A stretch of 60,415 nt of DNA from an uncultured Phocaeicola sp. (lineage in GTDB: Bacteria > Bacteroidota > Bacteroidia > Bacteroidales > Bacteroidaceae). Every line of letters starts with the position of its first letter. Position 1 is the stretch's first letter. The notes under the pieces were generated by a model that saw only the letters and a program-made list of their open reading frames with translations, did not search any database and was not told the DNA's origin. This document shows, piece after piece, positions 16,179-26,579 of the stretch. Position numbers and translations under genes: made by a program. The stretch is taken from the NCBI GenBank assembly GCA_944321015.1, contig CALUJS010000013.1, positions 1 to 60,415 on the forward strand. The letters are read 5' to 3'.

Positions 16179-16343
16179 TCAACCGAATATCTTGTAGCAC
16201 GACACGAGAGAACCAATTACTGCAATCGGCAGCAGCCAAGTGGCCGGAGTGTTGAAGCTGATAAGCCCGAGGATATTAAAGACGACAAGCAAACCCCACC
16301 ATTTGGCATAGCGATTGGAGGTTTCTTCGGAGTCATTATTCAT
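16179..16343 (-). CDS. Small membrane protein, cassette gene 2
   Basis: About 54 aa from MNNDSEETSNRYAKWWGLLVV. Two closely spaced hydrophobic stretches (about residues 15-32 and 35-50) form a likely hairpin in the membrane. It is unlike genes 1 and 3 in sequence but carries the same leader repeat. Function unknown. Candidate roles are superinfection exclusion or an accessory lysis factor (inference). Confidence 0.6.
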   Translation of the reverse strand: MNNDSEETSNRYAKWWGLLVVFNILGLISFNTPATWLLPIAVIGSLVSCYKIFG

Positions 16344-16369
16344 AACGGATAACGTTTTCAATAGGTAAC

Positions 16370-16555
16370 TTAAGAAGACGTACCTGCTTTGTAAATGAAC
16401 ATAAACAGCCCTATGGCAAATCCGGCCATGCCCAACCCCATCAGAAAGCGGCAGTCAATCTCACCGCCCAAGATGCAAACAAGGCCGCAAAGGATGCCTC
16501 CGAGAAGCCATTCTCCCGGATACAAGAAAGGTTTGTTGTCTTTTTCGGTAGCCAT
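16370..16555 (-). CDS. Small membrane protein, cassette gene 1
   Basis: About 61 aa from MATEKDNKPFLYPGEWLLGG. Two hydrophobic segments flank GGEIDCRFLMGLGMAG, closely matching gene 3. It is first in the cassette, so it sits nearest the predicted promoter (16585-16592). A longer upstream reading exists but lacks the leader-ATG spacing seen at the other genes. Function unknown. Confidence 0.65.
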   Translation of the reverse strand: MATEKDNKPFLYPGEWLLGGILCGLVCILGGEIDCRFLMGLGMAGFAIGLFMFIYKAGTSS

Positions 16556-16584
16556 AACGGATAACGTTTTCAATAGGTAACACG

Positions 16585-16592
16585 CAAATATA
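16585..16592 (-). promoter_or_regulatory. Candidate -7 element for the membrane-protein cassette
   Basis: Minus-strand TATATTTG matches TAnnTTTG, 30 nt before gene 1. No TTTG at the ideal -33 spacing. It abuts the start of the tape-measure gene on the other strand and would let the cassette be expressed independently of the tail genes. Confidence 0.45.
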
Positions 16593-16611
16593 ATGAATAA
16601 ATGAATGAAAC

Positions 16612-19600
16612 ATGGCAAAGGACGTAAAATTTAACATCAAGCTCGTCATCGACGGCAAGGAGCAAATCGTCACGGTTTCCACTGCCGTGAAGGACTTGGC
16701 CGAGCAAATCGCTGCGGCGCAAAACGCATCCGGCAGTCTGAGAAATAATTTTTTGAAATTGAATCAGACCGTTGATTATTTCCGCAATTTATACGGAGCC
16801 GCCTCCGACGCCGCCTCCGCCCTGTCGGCCCTCACGGAGGAGAGCCGCTCGTTCGGCACGGCCATGCGTGCGGCCAACACCATGGCGGGCAAGGACGAGG
16901 CGGGCTTCGGCGAGCTGAAAGACCAGGTGAGCGAGCTGGCCAAGGAAATCCCCGTGGCCCGCGACGCGCTGGCCGACGGCCTCTATCAGGTCATCAGCAA
17001 CGGCGTGCCCGAGGACAACTGGATAGACTACCTGCGCCGGTCGGCCCGCGCCTCGGTGGGCGGCATCGCCGACCTGGGCGAAACGGTGAAGGTCACCTCC
17101 ACCGTCATCAAGAACTACGGCCTGGAGTGGAGCGCGGCGGGCGACATTCAGGACAAAATCCAGCTCACGGCCAAGTATGGCGTGACCACCTTCGAGCAGC
17201 TGGCCGCCGCCCTGCCGCGCGTCACGGCCAACGCCGCCACCCTGGGCGTGAGCATCGACGAGCTGATGGCCACCTTTGCCACCCTGACGGGCGTGAGCGG
17301 CAACACCGCCGAGGTGTCGACCCAGCTGGCCGCCGTGTTCACCGCCCTCGTCAAGCCCTCCTCCGAGGCCGCCGCGATGGCCGAACAGATGGGCATCCGT
17401 TTCGACGCCGCCGCCATCCGCGCCGCCGGAGGCATGCAGAACTTCCTCCGTATGCTCGACATCTCCGTGAAGCGCTATGCCGCCACCAGCGGCGTGCTCG
17501 AGGAGGAAGTCTACGGCCGCCTCTTCGGCAGCGCCGAGGCCCTGCGCGCCCTCATTCCGCTGACGGGCGAGCTGTCGGCCAAATTCTCCGACAACGTGGC
17601 CGCCATGGCCGACAGCACGGGCACCATCGACCAGGCCTTCGAGCAGATGGGCCGGACCGGCTCGGCCCGCCTTCAGGAGCTGCAGAACCGGTTCGCAGGG
17701 CTGGGCGACGCCATTGCCGAGGCCACGCAGGGCTTCGCTCCCTACCTGAACTTCGCCGCCCAGCTGGGCACGGTGTTCACCTCCGTCATGACGCTGGCCA
17801 ACGCCTTCAAGACCTTCGGCGGCGCGCAGCGGCTCTTCAACAGCCGCATGATGCAGAACGCGGCGGCCACCCTGCTCTTCGGGCGCAACGCCACGGCCGC
17901 AGCCGCCTCGGCCCACACCATGAGCACCGCCATGCGCGGCGTGGCGGCATCGGCCACGGCGGCCAAGGTGGCCATCCGCGCCGCCTTCATCACCACGGGC
18001 GTCGGGGCTGTCATAGCCGCCGCGACCTTCGCGCTGGAGAAGTTTCTCAACGCCATGGACGACACGACCGAGGGGCTGAACGAGTTGAACGAGGCCGAGG
18101 AGGAGTTCAAGCGTGCCGGAGCCGAGGCCCGCGTGGCCATCGACGAGGAAATCAAGAAGCTGGGCGCGCTCATCGCCTCGAAGGCCGACACCACCGAAGC
18201 CGTGCGCCGCCTAAACGAGGAGTACGGCCGGACGTTCGGCACCTACGAGACCGCCGCCGAGTGGTACGACATCCTCACCCAGAAGAGCAGCGCCTACGCC
18301 CGCCAGGTGGGCTACGAGGCCCAGGCCCGCAAGCTGGCCACGCAGATAGCCGAAAAGGAAATGGCCCTGGAGCAGAACCGCCAGAAGCAGGAACAGCTGA
18401 AAAAGGAGGGGAAGGCAACATACACCAAGATAATGCCGGTTAATGTCGGCGGCCTCGTTCCCTCCGCCAAAGTCGAGGGGGTAGACACGGAAGCCATGCG
18501 CGAGGCCAAGCAGGAAGCCCGCGAGCTGGCCGACGAAATAGCCGAGCTGGAACAGAAGATGGCCCTCGCCCAGCAGGGCATCGCCAAAAGCGCGGAAGAG
18601 ATAGGGACTGACATCAGCCAGGCCGCCGGTGCGGTAAACGCCGCCACCGGAAACGGCCCCGGCGCCCCGACCGCCGGAACCGCCACCCCGACGCGCCCCG
18701 ACATCGGCCTCTTCACGCCCGGCTCGGACGTGGACACGAAAGGCGTGGAAGAGCTGCGCCGGGCCGCACAGCCCATCACCGAGGAATACATCCGCCAGGC
18801 CGACACCCTGCGCGAGATAGACGACATCATCTCCCGCCTGACCAACCGGCAACAAGGCCAGCAGATGGGCGACGCCCTGCAAACCCAGAAGCTCATCGAC
18901 CAGGCCCGGGAGAAACGCGAGGGCATGGCCGCCACGCTCGACCTGCCCTCCGTCGAGCGGCAGACCGAAGAGCTGGAGAACCTTCCGCCCGCGAAGCTGC
19001 AGGCCGAGCTGGAACTCATCGGGCTGGACAAGGTGCGCGAGCAGCTGGCCGGGCTGAAGGCCTTGCGCGACATCGTTCCCGAAGGCCAGCGCGAGCAGCT
19101 CGACACGCTCATCGGCAAGTGGCAGGGATATGCCGACACGCTCGACGCCACGGGACAACGCACGCCCGGCGTGCAGGACAACCTCCGCGCCGTGGGTTCC
19201 GCCCTCTCCAGTCTGTCGGGCGTGGTGGGCGAAGGAGCCGGGCAGTGGATGCAGTGGGCGTCGGGCGTGCTGAGCGCCATCGCCTCGGCCATCCCCGCCA
19301 TCACGTCGCTCCTGGGGCTGACCGAAGAGGAGACCGCCGCCAACGCCAAGGGCGCGGCCACCAAGGCGGCCAACAGCGTGGCGGGCATCCCCTTCGTGTG
19401 CCCGGCAATGGCCGTGGCAGCCATCGCAAGCGTCGTGGCCGCGCTGGCCAGCATCCCCAAGTTTGCCAAGGGAGGCATCGCCTACGGCCCCACGCTGGGC
19501 ATGTTCGGCGAATACGCCGGCGCAAGCCGCAACCCCGAAGTGGTGGCCCCGCTCGACCGCCTGCGCAGTCTCATCGAACCGGCGGAAGGGATTTCCGGAG

Positions 19601-19677
19601 AAGTGCGGTTCGAGATAGAGGGCGACAAGCTGGTGGGCATCCTGCGCCGCCGCGCCCGGCAGTCGGCACGGGGGTAG
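16612..19677 (+). CDS. Phage tail tape measure protein
   Basis: A 1021-aa protein. The N-terminal region is helical with the TP901-type core (MAGKDEAGFGELKDQVSELAKEIPVARDALADGLYQVISNGV, then VTTFEQLAAALPRV and LTGVSGNTAEVSTQLAAVFTAL). A hydrophobic stretch lies near residues 440-470 and a second near 880-950 (Ala/Ile-rich), with coiled coils between. The C-terminus LGMFGEYAGASRNPEVVAPLD is typical of tape measures. It sets tail length and is released during DNA or effector delivery. It follows the chaperone genes as expected. Confidence 0.9.
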   Translation: MAKDVKFNIKLVIDGKEQIVTVSTAVKDLAEQIAAAQNASGSLRNNFLKLNQTVDYFRNLYGAASDAASALSALTEESRSFGTAMRAANTMAGKDEAGFGELKDQVSELAKEIPVARDALADGLYQVISNGVPEDNWIDYLRRSARASVGGIADLGETVKVTSTVIKNYGLEWSAAGDIQDKIQLTAKYGVTTFEQLAAALPRVTANAATLGVSIDELMATFATLTGVSGNTAEVSTQLAAVFTALVKPSSEAAAMAEQMGIRFDAAAIRAAGGMQNFLRMLDISVKRYAATSGVLEEEVYGRLFGSAEALRALIPLTGELSAKFSDNVAAMADSTGTIDQAFEQMGRTGSARLQELQNRFAGLGDAIAEATQGFAPYLNFAAQLGTVFTSVMTLANAFKTFGGAQRLFNSRMMQNAAATLLFGRNATAAAASAHTMSTAMRGVAASATAAKVAIRAAFITTGVGAVIAAATFALEKFLNAMDDTTEGLNELNEAEEEFKRAGAEARVAIDEEIKKLGALIASKADTTEAVRRLNEEYGRTFGTYETAAEWYDILTQKSSAYARQVGYEAQARKLATQIAEKEMALEQNRQKQEQLKKEGKATYTKIMPVNVGGLVPSAKVEGVDTEAMREAKQEARELADEIAELEQKMALAQQGIAKSAEEIGTDISQAAGAVNAATGNGPGAPTAGTATPTRPDIGLFTPGSDVDTKGVEELRRAAQPITEEYIRQADTLREIDDIISRLTNRQQGQQMGDALQTQKLIDQAREKREGMAATLDLPSVERQTEELENLPPAKLQAELELIGLDKVREQLAGLKALRDIVPEGQREQLDTLIGKWQGYADTLDATGQRTPGVQDNLRAVGSALSSLSGVVGEGAGQWMQWASGVLSAIASAIPAITSLLGLTEEETAANAKGAATKAANSVAGIPFVCPAMAVAAIASVVAALASIPKFAKGGIAYGPTLGMFGEYAGASRNPEVVAPLDRLRSLIEPAEGISGEVRFEIEGDKLVGILRRRARQSARG

Positions 19678-19688
19678 GTTTTCAGGGG

Positions 19689-19766
19689 ACAAGAGCCCCC
19701 TCTGACTCCCGCTTGTTAAGCCCTCCCTCCGGGGGAGGGTGCGAGTGGGGCCGAGCCCCCTTAAAG
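19689..19766. repeat. G-rich dispersed repeat, copy 1
   Basis: Contains CCCCCTCTGACTCCCGC and CCCTCCCTCCGGGGGAGGG. The word GGGGGAGTCAGAGGGGG recurs at 14362-14378 and, with one change, at 27524-27540, in differing orientations. Only intergenic positions inside the element are affected. Confidence 0.65.
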
Positions 19767-19767
19767 C

Positions 19768-19833
19768 ACATACAGACGGCATCTGTAGCATATACAGACG
19801 GCATCTGTAGCACATATAGACCTCGTCTATAGC
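19768..19833 (+). repeat. 22-bp-period palindrome array, locus E (3 units)
   Basis: Units start at 19768, 19790 and 19812. Two contain TACAGACGGCATCTGTA and the third TATAGACCTCGTCTATA, so the arms covary while remaining palindromic. A partial fourth unit starts at 19834. It lies between the tape-measure and tail-tip genes. Confidence 0.85.
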
Positions 19834-19883
19834 ACATATAAGCAAAATAAAACAGTATTAACCGTTTTTAAGCAAAACCGGAT

Positions 19884-22238
19884 ATGGCATATCACAAAAC
19901 ACACGAAGGCGAGTTCCTGGGCCGCGACGGCACGCTGTGGCGGGTGGAACTGCTGGAAAACACCGACACGGCCCCCGCCACGGTGGGCGTGCTGACATTC
20001 GAGGCCGACGAGCCGCTGCTGCTCGAATGGGAAGAGCGCGGCAAGGAGGAAGTCATCCAGGGCTGCGTGGCCACGCTGCGGGTGGAAAGCCCGGGCGACC
20101 GGACGTATGAAGGGCTGTACTCGGTTGAGGCTTGCCGCATCCGCATGGACGTCTACCGCGACAGCCGGCTCTACTGGCAGGGCACGCTCGACACGGAGTT
20201 CTACGAAGAGCCCTACGAACGCGCCTCGCTCTACCCCGTGAGCCTGAAGTTCTCCGACTTCGGCGTGACGGACCGCCTGAAGTTCGACCTCTCGGGCCTC
20301 CAGACCGTGGGCGACATCCTGGCCTACAGTCTGGCCCGGGCCGGTCTGGAGGCCGACATCGACCAGACGCTCATCAGCACCACGCTGCCCGGCCAAGCCT
20401 CGCCCCTGACGCTCGACGCGCTCAGCGTGCGCTCCGACAACTTCTACGACGAAGACGGCGAGGCCTCCACCCTCGAGGAAGTCATCGAAGGCATCCTGCA
20501 GCCGCTGGGCCTGCGCATGGTGCAACGCCGGGGGCGGGTGTGGATTTACGACCTCAACGGCCTGCACGCCCAAGGCACGCCCGCCGCCATCGAGTGGGAC
20601 GGCGACAGCCAGACGATGGGCGCCGACGTGGTCTACAACAACGCCCGCATCACCTGGAACACCTACGCCCAGAGCGGCAATCTCATGCCCGCCGAATGCT
20701 GGACCGAGCCTACCGACCCGAACGAGACGGCCCTGAACGAGATATTTGGCAAGCCCTCAGGCGAGTGCATCCTCTACAGCTACTACTACGGCACCGACCT
20801 GGCCGGATGGAACGACGCCACCAACTGCGGCTTCACGCTGTGGACCAGCTCGAAGGGGAAAAACGCCACCTTCCCGTTCGGGCAATGCCAGTTCTTCAAG
20901 ATAGTGCCCCAGCTCGACGGCGACGAGTCGGAAGGCATAGCCATCAGCTGGACGGGCGTGAAGAACGGGCCGGGCGAAAGCGGGCTGCGCGACCTCAGCT
21001 TCACCTGGCGCGGCGTGTTGCCGCCCATGTTCCTGAAAGCCGCGAGCCGCACGGGCGGCTATCCCCTCTTCCGCACCGAAGAGGTGTGGCTTCCGCCCGT
21101 CGACAACCCGCAGGGCCTGCTGCTGCGCGTCAGCCTGAACCTGATGGCCGACCCGCGCTTCAACCCCTTCGAGGAGGCCGTCAACTGGGCCAGCGACAAC
21201 ATCTGGGAGAGCATCATCGAATGGAGCGGCAACACCTACAACTATCAGCAGAAGGACCATCAGGAACACTGGAAAAGCTCGGGCAACTTCCTCTACGTCC
21301 CCGTGACGGTGAAGTTCCGCCCCGACGGCAGCGACGAGGTGCTGTGCTGGGACAACCGGGTCACGGTGTGGATGGACGTCGACGACAAGCCGCAGACCAC
21401 CCTGGGCGAAACGCTGGGCGGCTGGATGCCCTACAGCGCCGCGGCCGACGACAGCGACCCCAACCGCTGGGGCTACCTGGCATGGTATGACCCGAAGAAC
21501 CGGACCGAAGGCTGCGGCGTGGCCCAAGGCTGGAGCATGAACCGGCAGGCCATCAACCCCCACACGAAGACCCTCACCAAGCGACTGGAGGAGTGCGACG
21601 ACGGGCAATACATAGCCTACCCCGGCGACGGCCGTGGCGGCAAGCTGTGGATGGAGGTGAGGGCCGAAGGCTGGTACATCGTCGACGGCGGCAACAACTT
21701 CCCCGCCGGAGGCTCCGACAACCCCAAGAACCTGTGGGGAAACGACAACGACCTCTACTGGAAGATGCGCCACATCCTCATGCAACTGCCCCAGGTGGAA
21801 ATTGTCAACAACCAGCCCTTCGACCAGGAAATCAACACCGACGACGTGGAATACAGCGCCGAGCTGAACCCCGCCGCCAAGGAACCCATCGAGCTGGAGA
21901 CCACCTGCGGCACGGCCGACGGCGGAGTGCCCACGGCCCGGGGCGCCTACTTCCGCACCGACGACTACACCCAACTGACCAGCCTGACCCGCGCCGGACG
22001 CACGGCCCAAGCCGAAGAGCTGCTCATCGGCACGCTGTACAGCCAGTATGCCACGCGCCACACCCGGCTCGAGGGCGAGGCCGTCCTGCTTTCCGGCCCG
22101 TGGGGAACGCTCACCGAGCAGAACCAGCCCGGCAAGCTCTTCCTCGTGGCCGCCGACACGCAGAACCCGCAGGCCGCCACGAGCCAAGCCGTCATCATCG
22201 AACTGAGCCCCGACGAATACGACCGGACCGACAACTGA
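19884..22238 (+). CDS. Phage tail tip / distal tail protein
   Basis: A 784-aa protein placed between tape measure and fibre, where tip or tail-associated proteins are encoded. The N-terminus ([26 protein letters not shown], then [25 protein letters not shown]) looks like a beta-rich hub domain. The middle is Trp-rich and acidic with several TW/NW motifs, which could bind glycans. No protease or lysozyme motif is evident. Role assigned mainly by gene order. It ends 22 bp before the fibre gene. Confidence 0.7.
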   Translation: MAYHKTHEGEFLGRDGTLWRVELLENTDTAPATVGVLTFEADEPLLLEWEERGKEEVIQGCVATLRVESPGDRTYEGLYSVEACRIRMDVYRDSRLYWQGTLDTEFYEEPYERASLYPVSLKFSDFGVTDRLKFDLSGLQTVGDILAYSLARAGLEADIDQTLISTTLPGQASPLTLDALSVRSDNFYDEDGEASTLEEVIEGILQPLGLRMVQRRGRVWIYDLNGLHAQGTPAAIEWDGDSQTMGADVVYNNARITWNTYAQSGNLMPAECWTEPTDPNETALNEIFGKPSGECILYSYYYGTDLAGWNDATNCGFTLWTSSKGKNATFPFGQCQFFKIVPQLDGDESEGIAISWTGVKNGPGESGLRDLSFTWRGVLPPMFLKAASRTGGYPLFRTEEVWLPPVDNPQGLLLRVSLNLMADPRFNPFEEAVNWASDNIWESIIEWSGNTYNYQQKDHQEHWKSSGNFLYVPVTVKFRPDGSDEVLCWDNRVTVWMDVDDKPQTTLGETLGGWMPYSAAADDSDPNRWGYLAWYDPKNRTEGCGVAQGWSMNRQAINPHTKTLTKRLEECDDGQYIAYPGDGRGGKLWMEVRAEGWYIVDGGNNFPAGGSDNPKNLWGNDNDLYWKMRHILMQLPQVEIVNNQPFDQEINTDDVEYSAELNPAAKEPIELETTCGTADGGVPTARGAYFRTDDYTQLTSLTRAGRTAQAEELLIGTLYSQYATRHTRLEGEAVLLSGPWGTLTEQNQPGKLFLVAADTQNPQAATSQAVIIELSPDEYDRTDN

Positions 22239-22260
22239 ACAAAACAAAGAAACAAACGAC

Positions 22261-25200
22261 ATGGACAAAACCTACAAACTCACCGTAAACCGCCGCACGG
22301 CCCGTCCGCGCAGCAAACGCCTCCGCCAGCTGGGCGCCGCAGCCTCGGGCGGCGGAGGCAGCACCGTGGTGCAAATCAGTGGCGGCGCCGCGACAGCTCC
22401 CGGCCACACCCACGACAACAAGTCGTCGCTCGACCAGATGACCACACGGTCCAACGGATACCTCTATCTGACCCAACTGCACGAGGTGGAACTCGAGGAC
22501 GGCACGACCGAATGGCAGGAAGAGACCGACAAAGTCAACGCCGGACACGCCGACACGGCCACACACGCCGATGAGGCCGACACGGCCCATGACCTGGACG
22601 ACAGCAGCCCCGTGTGGGACGAGCTGGCCCGGCAATTCCTTTCCAAGCAAAAGGCTGATGCCACCTCCTACCTGCTGAAGCTGTTGGCGGGCGCGGAATT
22701 CGGCGAGTTCGTCGCAGGCCTCACGGGCGGCAAGATAGACGAGACGGGGGCGGCGGAATTGCTCTCGCTGCTGCTGCGCGGCGATTTGAAGAGCGACAAC
22801 TTCGCCACCGGGGCGCTGGGCGCGGGGTATGCCCTCATGAAGCGGAATGCGGCGGGCCATTCGTATATGGAGGTCGACGAGCTGTACGTCCGCATGAAGG
22901 CCCTGTTTACCGAGCTGGAGATAAAGAAGCTGTCCTACTCGGGCGGCAACTTCATCTTCTCCCCGGCGGGCCTCACCGTGAGCCGCGTGGAGGAGACGGC
23001 GGACGGCTACCGCTGCTACTTCACTGCCGACGACGGCCGGACGGCCACCGAGAACCCCTTCCGGGTGGACGACCTCGTCATCTCGCAAACGTTCAACATC
23101 AAGGAAGGGAAGTACGAGGGCGTGGCCAACCGCCGCTACTGGCGCGCCGTCACGGCTGTGGGCGACGACTACATAGACCTCTCGAAGAGCGACTGCGAGG
23201 CGGGCAGCGACGTGCCCCAAGCGGGCGACAGCGTCATCACCTTGGGCAACAAGACCGACACGGCGCGCCAGAACGCCATCCTCATCAGCGTCTACGGCGA
23301 AGGGGCGCCCAGCTTCACCCAGCACGCGGGCATCAAGACCTACTCGCTCGACGGCACGGAGAAGATACGCGTTTCGCCCGGCGTCGGTGGCAACCTCTTC
23401 ACCGGAAAGTTCGTCATCGAGAACGGGCAGACGGTGGAGGAGTATGTGGACGGCAAGACGGAAACCGCCGTGACGAACGTCCGCACGGAGTTTGCCCTGG
23501 GCGACAGCCCCGACGTGGCCCCCTCCACAGGATGGAGCACCGCCAGCCCGCAGTGGACGGAAGGGAAGTACGTGTGGCAGCGCACCGCCGTCACCACCGC
23601 CAAGGGCACGACCTACGGCAACGTGGCCTGCATCCAAGGGGCGAAAGGCGAGCAGGGACCTCAGGGCATCCAAGGCCCGCAAGGCATCCAAGGCCTGCAG
23701 GGGCTGCAAGGCGAAAAAGGAGACCAAGGCATACCGGGCGTGCAAGGACCGCAAGGCGAAAAAGGCGACAAGGGCGACCAAGGACCGCAGGGCATCCAAG
23801 GATTGCAGGGCGAGAAGGGCGAGCAGGGAATCCCCGGCAAGGACGGCGCGCCGGGCAAGGACGGGGCCGACGGCAAGACGAGCTACTTCCACATCAAATA
23901 CTCCGCCGTGGCCAACCCCACCAGCGCAAGCCAGATGACCGAAACGCCCAGCACGTACATCGGCACCTACGTGGACTATACCGCCACCGACAGCACCGAC
24001 CCGAAGGCGTACACTTGGGCACGCTTCCAAGGCATCCAAGGCCCTCAGGGCGACCAAGGCATACCGGGCACGAACGGGGCCGACGGCAAGACCTACTACC
24101 TGCACATCGCCTACGCCACCTCGGCCGACGGCTCGCAGGGATTCAGCACCACCGACGCAACGGGCAAGACCTACATCGGCACGTGCACCGACACCAACGC
24201 CGCCGACCCCACCGACTACAAGCGTTACGCATGGAGCAAGACAAAAGGCGACAAGGGCGACAAAGGCGACACCGGAGCCACCGGCAAGGGCGTGAAGGCG
24301 CTGGAGCCGCAGTACTACCTCTCCACCTCCGCCACCACGCAGACGGGCGGCACGTGGCAGACCGCCTGCCCCGCATGGCAGCAGGGCCGCTACATCTGGA
24401 CGCGCACCAAGGTGACGTGGACCGACAACTCCGTGACCTACACCACCCCCGCCTTGGCGGGCGACATCAACGGCTTCGGCGAGGACCTCGCCGAGTTCAA
24501 GCAATCCACCACCTCGCAGCTCTCCGTGCTGGCGGGCCAGATAAACGCCAAGGTGAGCCAGACCACCCTGACGCAGACCCTCGCGAACTACGTCACCACC
24601 ACGACGCTCAACCAGAAGGTGAGCGAGATAAACCAGACCATGGACGGCATCACCAGCCGCGTGAGCAAGACCGAGACGAGCATCAGCGGCCTCACCACCC
24701 GCGTGACCACCGCCGAATCGACCATCGAGCAGCAGGCCCAGCAGATTGCGCTCAGGGTGACGAAGGACGACATCACCTCCAGCTTCACCATGACCGCCGG
24801 AGGCATCAGCCTGCTGGGCAAGGAGATATCCCTCACGGGCCGGGTGACCTTCGCCATGCTCTCCGCCGACGCGCAGGGCACCATCAACGGCAAGGTGGAC
24901 AGCGCGACCATCATCGAAGGGGGCAAGATAAAGACCTCGATGATTGACGTGGACAATCTATACGTGAAGCATCTGGAGGGTGCCACGGGCGACTTCACGG
25001 GCGAGGTGAACGCCGACAGCGGCAAGATAGGCCGCTGGATAATCGACGGCTACAGCCTCAAGACCGAGAACAACGTCATCCCCAGCAACCCCACGAGCGG
25101 CGACGGAAAAGGCTCGCGCCTGACCGACGGCGGACTGCAGCTCACCTGCGGCATGCAGACCGGGGTCAGCACTTCGGCGGGCATCCTGCAGTCCGCCTCG

Positions 25201-25794
25201 GGCATGGCCATGGCCGCCAGCATCATAGCCAAGGGAACCAACGCGGGACTCTACGGCGCGTTCATCGGCGCGGAGTACACCGGCTACGCGGGCAGCATCT
25301 CCAACGTGGTGGCTCTGGAACTGAGCGCCAAGAGCACGTCGACCAACCCTCTGGGCGACCCCCCGCTGGCCATCAAGGTCGACGCGGGATTCTGCGACTT
25401 CAAGGGGATACAGAATCTCTCGTTCGGGCGGCTGAACACGATAACGGCCTATGCAACGATAAGCAATGTAGACGTGTTCGTGTACACTTACCCCACGACC
25501 AAAACCGGAACCCGCGTATACAAGCCCTCGGGCACCGACCAATACGTCAACTGCATCCGCCTTACGCGCAACGTGATTTACACCGTCAACGTGTGCGCTC
25601 CGTCCGAGGGCAATCAGATAATAGTCATCGCAAACGTGAGCGGGTCGGACAAATACATCAGCATGACACGCGGAGCCGATCATTGGATATACACGCTGAA
25701 GGCCTACAATGGCGTGTTGATGTACGCGGAAGGCACGGCATACTCCTACGGCGGCCACGCGGTGAGCGACCTGTTCAGCCTGAGCAGCGGATAA
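22261..25794 (+). CDS. Tail fibre with collagen-like repeats
   Basis: A 1177-aa protein. The N-terminal part (about 1-440) would attach to the tail. Three Gly-X-Y tracts follow (about residues 460-540, 590-610 and 663-677; for example [16 protein letters not shown]), which form triple helices in phage fibres. A heptad-rich segment lies around 760-850 ([23 protein letters not shown]), then a C-terminal receptor-binding region. Collagen tracts are hot spots for recombination and length change. It is the likely host-range determinant of the particle. Confidence 0.88.
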   Translation: MDKTYKLTVNRRTARPRSKRLRQLGAAASGGGGSTVVQISGGAATAPGHTHDNKSSLDQMTTRSNGYLYLTQLHEVELEDGTTEWQEETDKVNAGHADTATHADEADTAHDLDDSSPVWDELARQFLSKQKADATSYLLKLLAGAEFGEFVAGLTGGKIDETGAAELLSLLLRGDLKSDNFATGALGAGYALMKRNAAGHSYMEVDELYVRMKALFTELEIKKLSYSGGNFIFSPAGLTVSRVEETADGYRCYFTADDGRTATENPFRVDDLVISQTFNIKEGKYEGVANRRYWRAVTAVGDDYIDLSKSDCEAGSDVPQAGDSVITLGNKTDTARQNAILISVYGEGAPSFTQHAGIKTYSLDGTEKIRVSPGVGGNLFTGKFVIENGQTVEEYVDGKTETAVTNVRTEFALGDSPDVAPSTGWSTASPQWTEGKYVWQRTAVTTAKGTTYGNVACIQGAKGEQGPQGIQGPQGIQGLQGLQGEKGDQGIPGVQGPQGEKGDKGDQGPQGIQGLQGEKGEQGIPGKDGAPGKDGADGKTSYFHIKYSAVANPTSASQMTETPSTYIGTYVDYTATDSTDPKAYTWARFQGIQGPQGDQGIPGTNGADGKTYYLHIAYATSADGSQGFSTTDATGKTYIGTCTDTNAADPTDYKRYAWSKTKGDKGDKGDTGATGKGVKALEPQYYLSTSATTQTGGTWQTACPAWQQGRYIWTRTKVTWTDNSVTYTTPALAGDINGFGEDLAEFKQSTTSQLSVLAGQINAKVSQTTLTQTLANYVTTTTLNQKVSEINQTMDGITSRVSKTETSISGLTTRVTTAESTIEQQAQQIALRVTKDDITSSFTMTAGGISLLGKEISLTGRVTFAMLSADAQGTINGKVDSATIIEGGKIKTSMIDVDNLYVKHLEGATGDFTGEVNADSGKIGRWIIDGYSLKTENNVIPSNPTSGDGKGSRLTDGGLQLTCGMQTGVSTSAGILQSASGMAMAASIIAKGTNAGLYGAFIGAEYTGYAGSISNVVALELSAKSTSTNPLGDPPLAIKVDAGFCDFKGIQNLSFGRLNTITAYATISNVDVFVYTYPTTKTGTRVYKPSGTDQYVNCIRLTRNVIYTVNVCAPSEGNQIIVIANVSGSDKYISMTRGADHWIYTLKAYNGVLMYAEGTAYSYGGHAVSDLFSLSSG

Positions 25795-25860
25795 AAGTAC
25801 TAGTTTAACGCGATTGAAGTACTAGTTTAACGACGTAAAACTACTAGTTTGATAAACGAT
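25795..25860 (+). repeat. 22-bp-period array, locus F (3 units)
   Basis: Units start at 25795, 25817 and 25839, directly after the fibre stop codon. Two units share AAGTACTAGTTTAACG; the third reads AACTACTAGTTTGATA. The 6-mer ACTAGT is palindromic. Same period as loci A-E but an unrelated sequence. Confidence 0.85.
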
Positions 25861-25956
25861 ACAAGCCGACAAGGAAGCAAGGGGACGAGGAGCCTTGTCG
25901 GCTGAGACCTGAAACCTTGTCCCCGACAGTATTAACCTTATAAAAACAGTAAGATT

Positions 25957-26433
25957 ATGGCTTTTTACAAACCCATGCAACTGAAGAAGAACGGCAAGTG
26001 GTATCCGCAGGCCGTTCAAGTGGACAAACCGTTTGAAACCGACGAGCTGGCCGACCGCCTGGCGCAAATCTCCACCGTGAGCCGCGCCGACGTCTACGCC
26101 GTGCTCGTGAACCTGCCCGCCGTCATGGCCGACATGATGAACGCGGGCCGCTCGGTGCGCATGGAGGGCCTCGGCACCTTCCGCTACACCATCAACGCTG
26201 CCGAAAACGGGGTTGACACGTCGGCCGACGTCTCCGCCGACCAGATACGCTCCGTGCGCGTGCGCTACACCCCGGAGACGCGCCGACCCAACAAGACGGG
26301 CGACGTGACCCGCGCCCTCGTGCCCGACACCCTGCGCTGGGTGCGCTTCGACGGCACCCCCGCGGAAGAGGACGACACGGAAGAACCCGGAGGCGACGGA
26401 GGCGACGATAGCGGCGAAGACGGAGGACTCTGA
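25957..26433 (+). CDS. HU-family DNA-binding protein (Bacteroidetes variant)
   Basis: A 158-aa protein. Residues 1-120 follow the histone-like HU-related pattern seen in Bacteroidetes (MAFYKPMQLKKNGKWYPQAVQ, then ELADRLAQISTVSRADVYAVLVNLPAVM and RMEGLGTFRYTI, ending with an RPNK arm tip). A Pro/Asp/Gly/Glu-rich acidic tail ends SGEDGGL, as in the tail tube protein. It likely binds or bends DNA, possibly condensing element DNA or acting as a regulator. The gene lies within the element between fibre and lysis genes. Confidence 0.85.
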   Translation: MAFYKPMQLKKNGKWYPQAVQVDKPFETDELADRLAQISTVSRADVYAVLVNLPAVMADMMNAGRSVRMEGLGTFRYTINAAENGVDTSADVSADQIRSVRVRYTPETRRPNKTGDVTRALVPDTLRWVRFDGTPAEEDDTEEPGGDGGDDSGEDGGL

Positions 26434-26437
26434 GAAA

Positions 26438-26564
26438 ATGAAGAATGTAGAATTAAGAATGAAGAATCGATTTAAATGAAGAATGATGAATGTAGAATGA
26501 AGAATTTTCGCCGACTATGGTATACGTGCCGCATGGCCATTCTTCATTCTTAATTCTTCATTCT
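26438..26564. repeat. Long hairpin element, copy 2 (inverted loop)
   Basis: Arms of GAAGAAT/TAAGAAT words surround TTCGCCGACTATGGTATACG, the reverse complement of the copy 1 loop with a few changes. An extra arm-like block occupies 26438-26467. Like copy 1 it immediately follows a gene ending in codons for SGEDGGL. Confidence 0.8.
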
Positions 26565-26579
26565 TAATTAAAAGGGAAG

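Larger units (their letters stand above)
15881..16583 (-). repeat. Four copies of a leader repeat before each cassette gene
   Basis: On the minus strand each cassette start codon is preceded by TACCTATTGAAAACGTTATC plus a few nt. Copies are at 16556-16583, 16344-16369, 16134-16160 (variant) and 15881-15896 (partial). Identical spacing to the ATG suggests a duplicated translation-initiation region or a regulator site. The 16344 copy begins directly upstream of the gene 1 stop. Confidence 0.8.

Noticed and set aside
23640..23880. Assembly artefact in the G-X-Y repeats of the fibre gene
   Set aside because: The repeats are imperfect at the nucleotide level and the frame stays open, as in natural collagen-like phage fibres.
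22195..24504. 769-aa minus-strand ORF
   Set aside because: Mirror of the tail fibre gene; its repeats are only the complement of the collagen tract.
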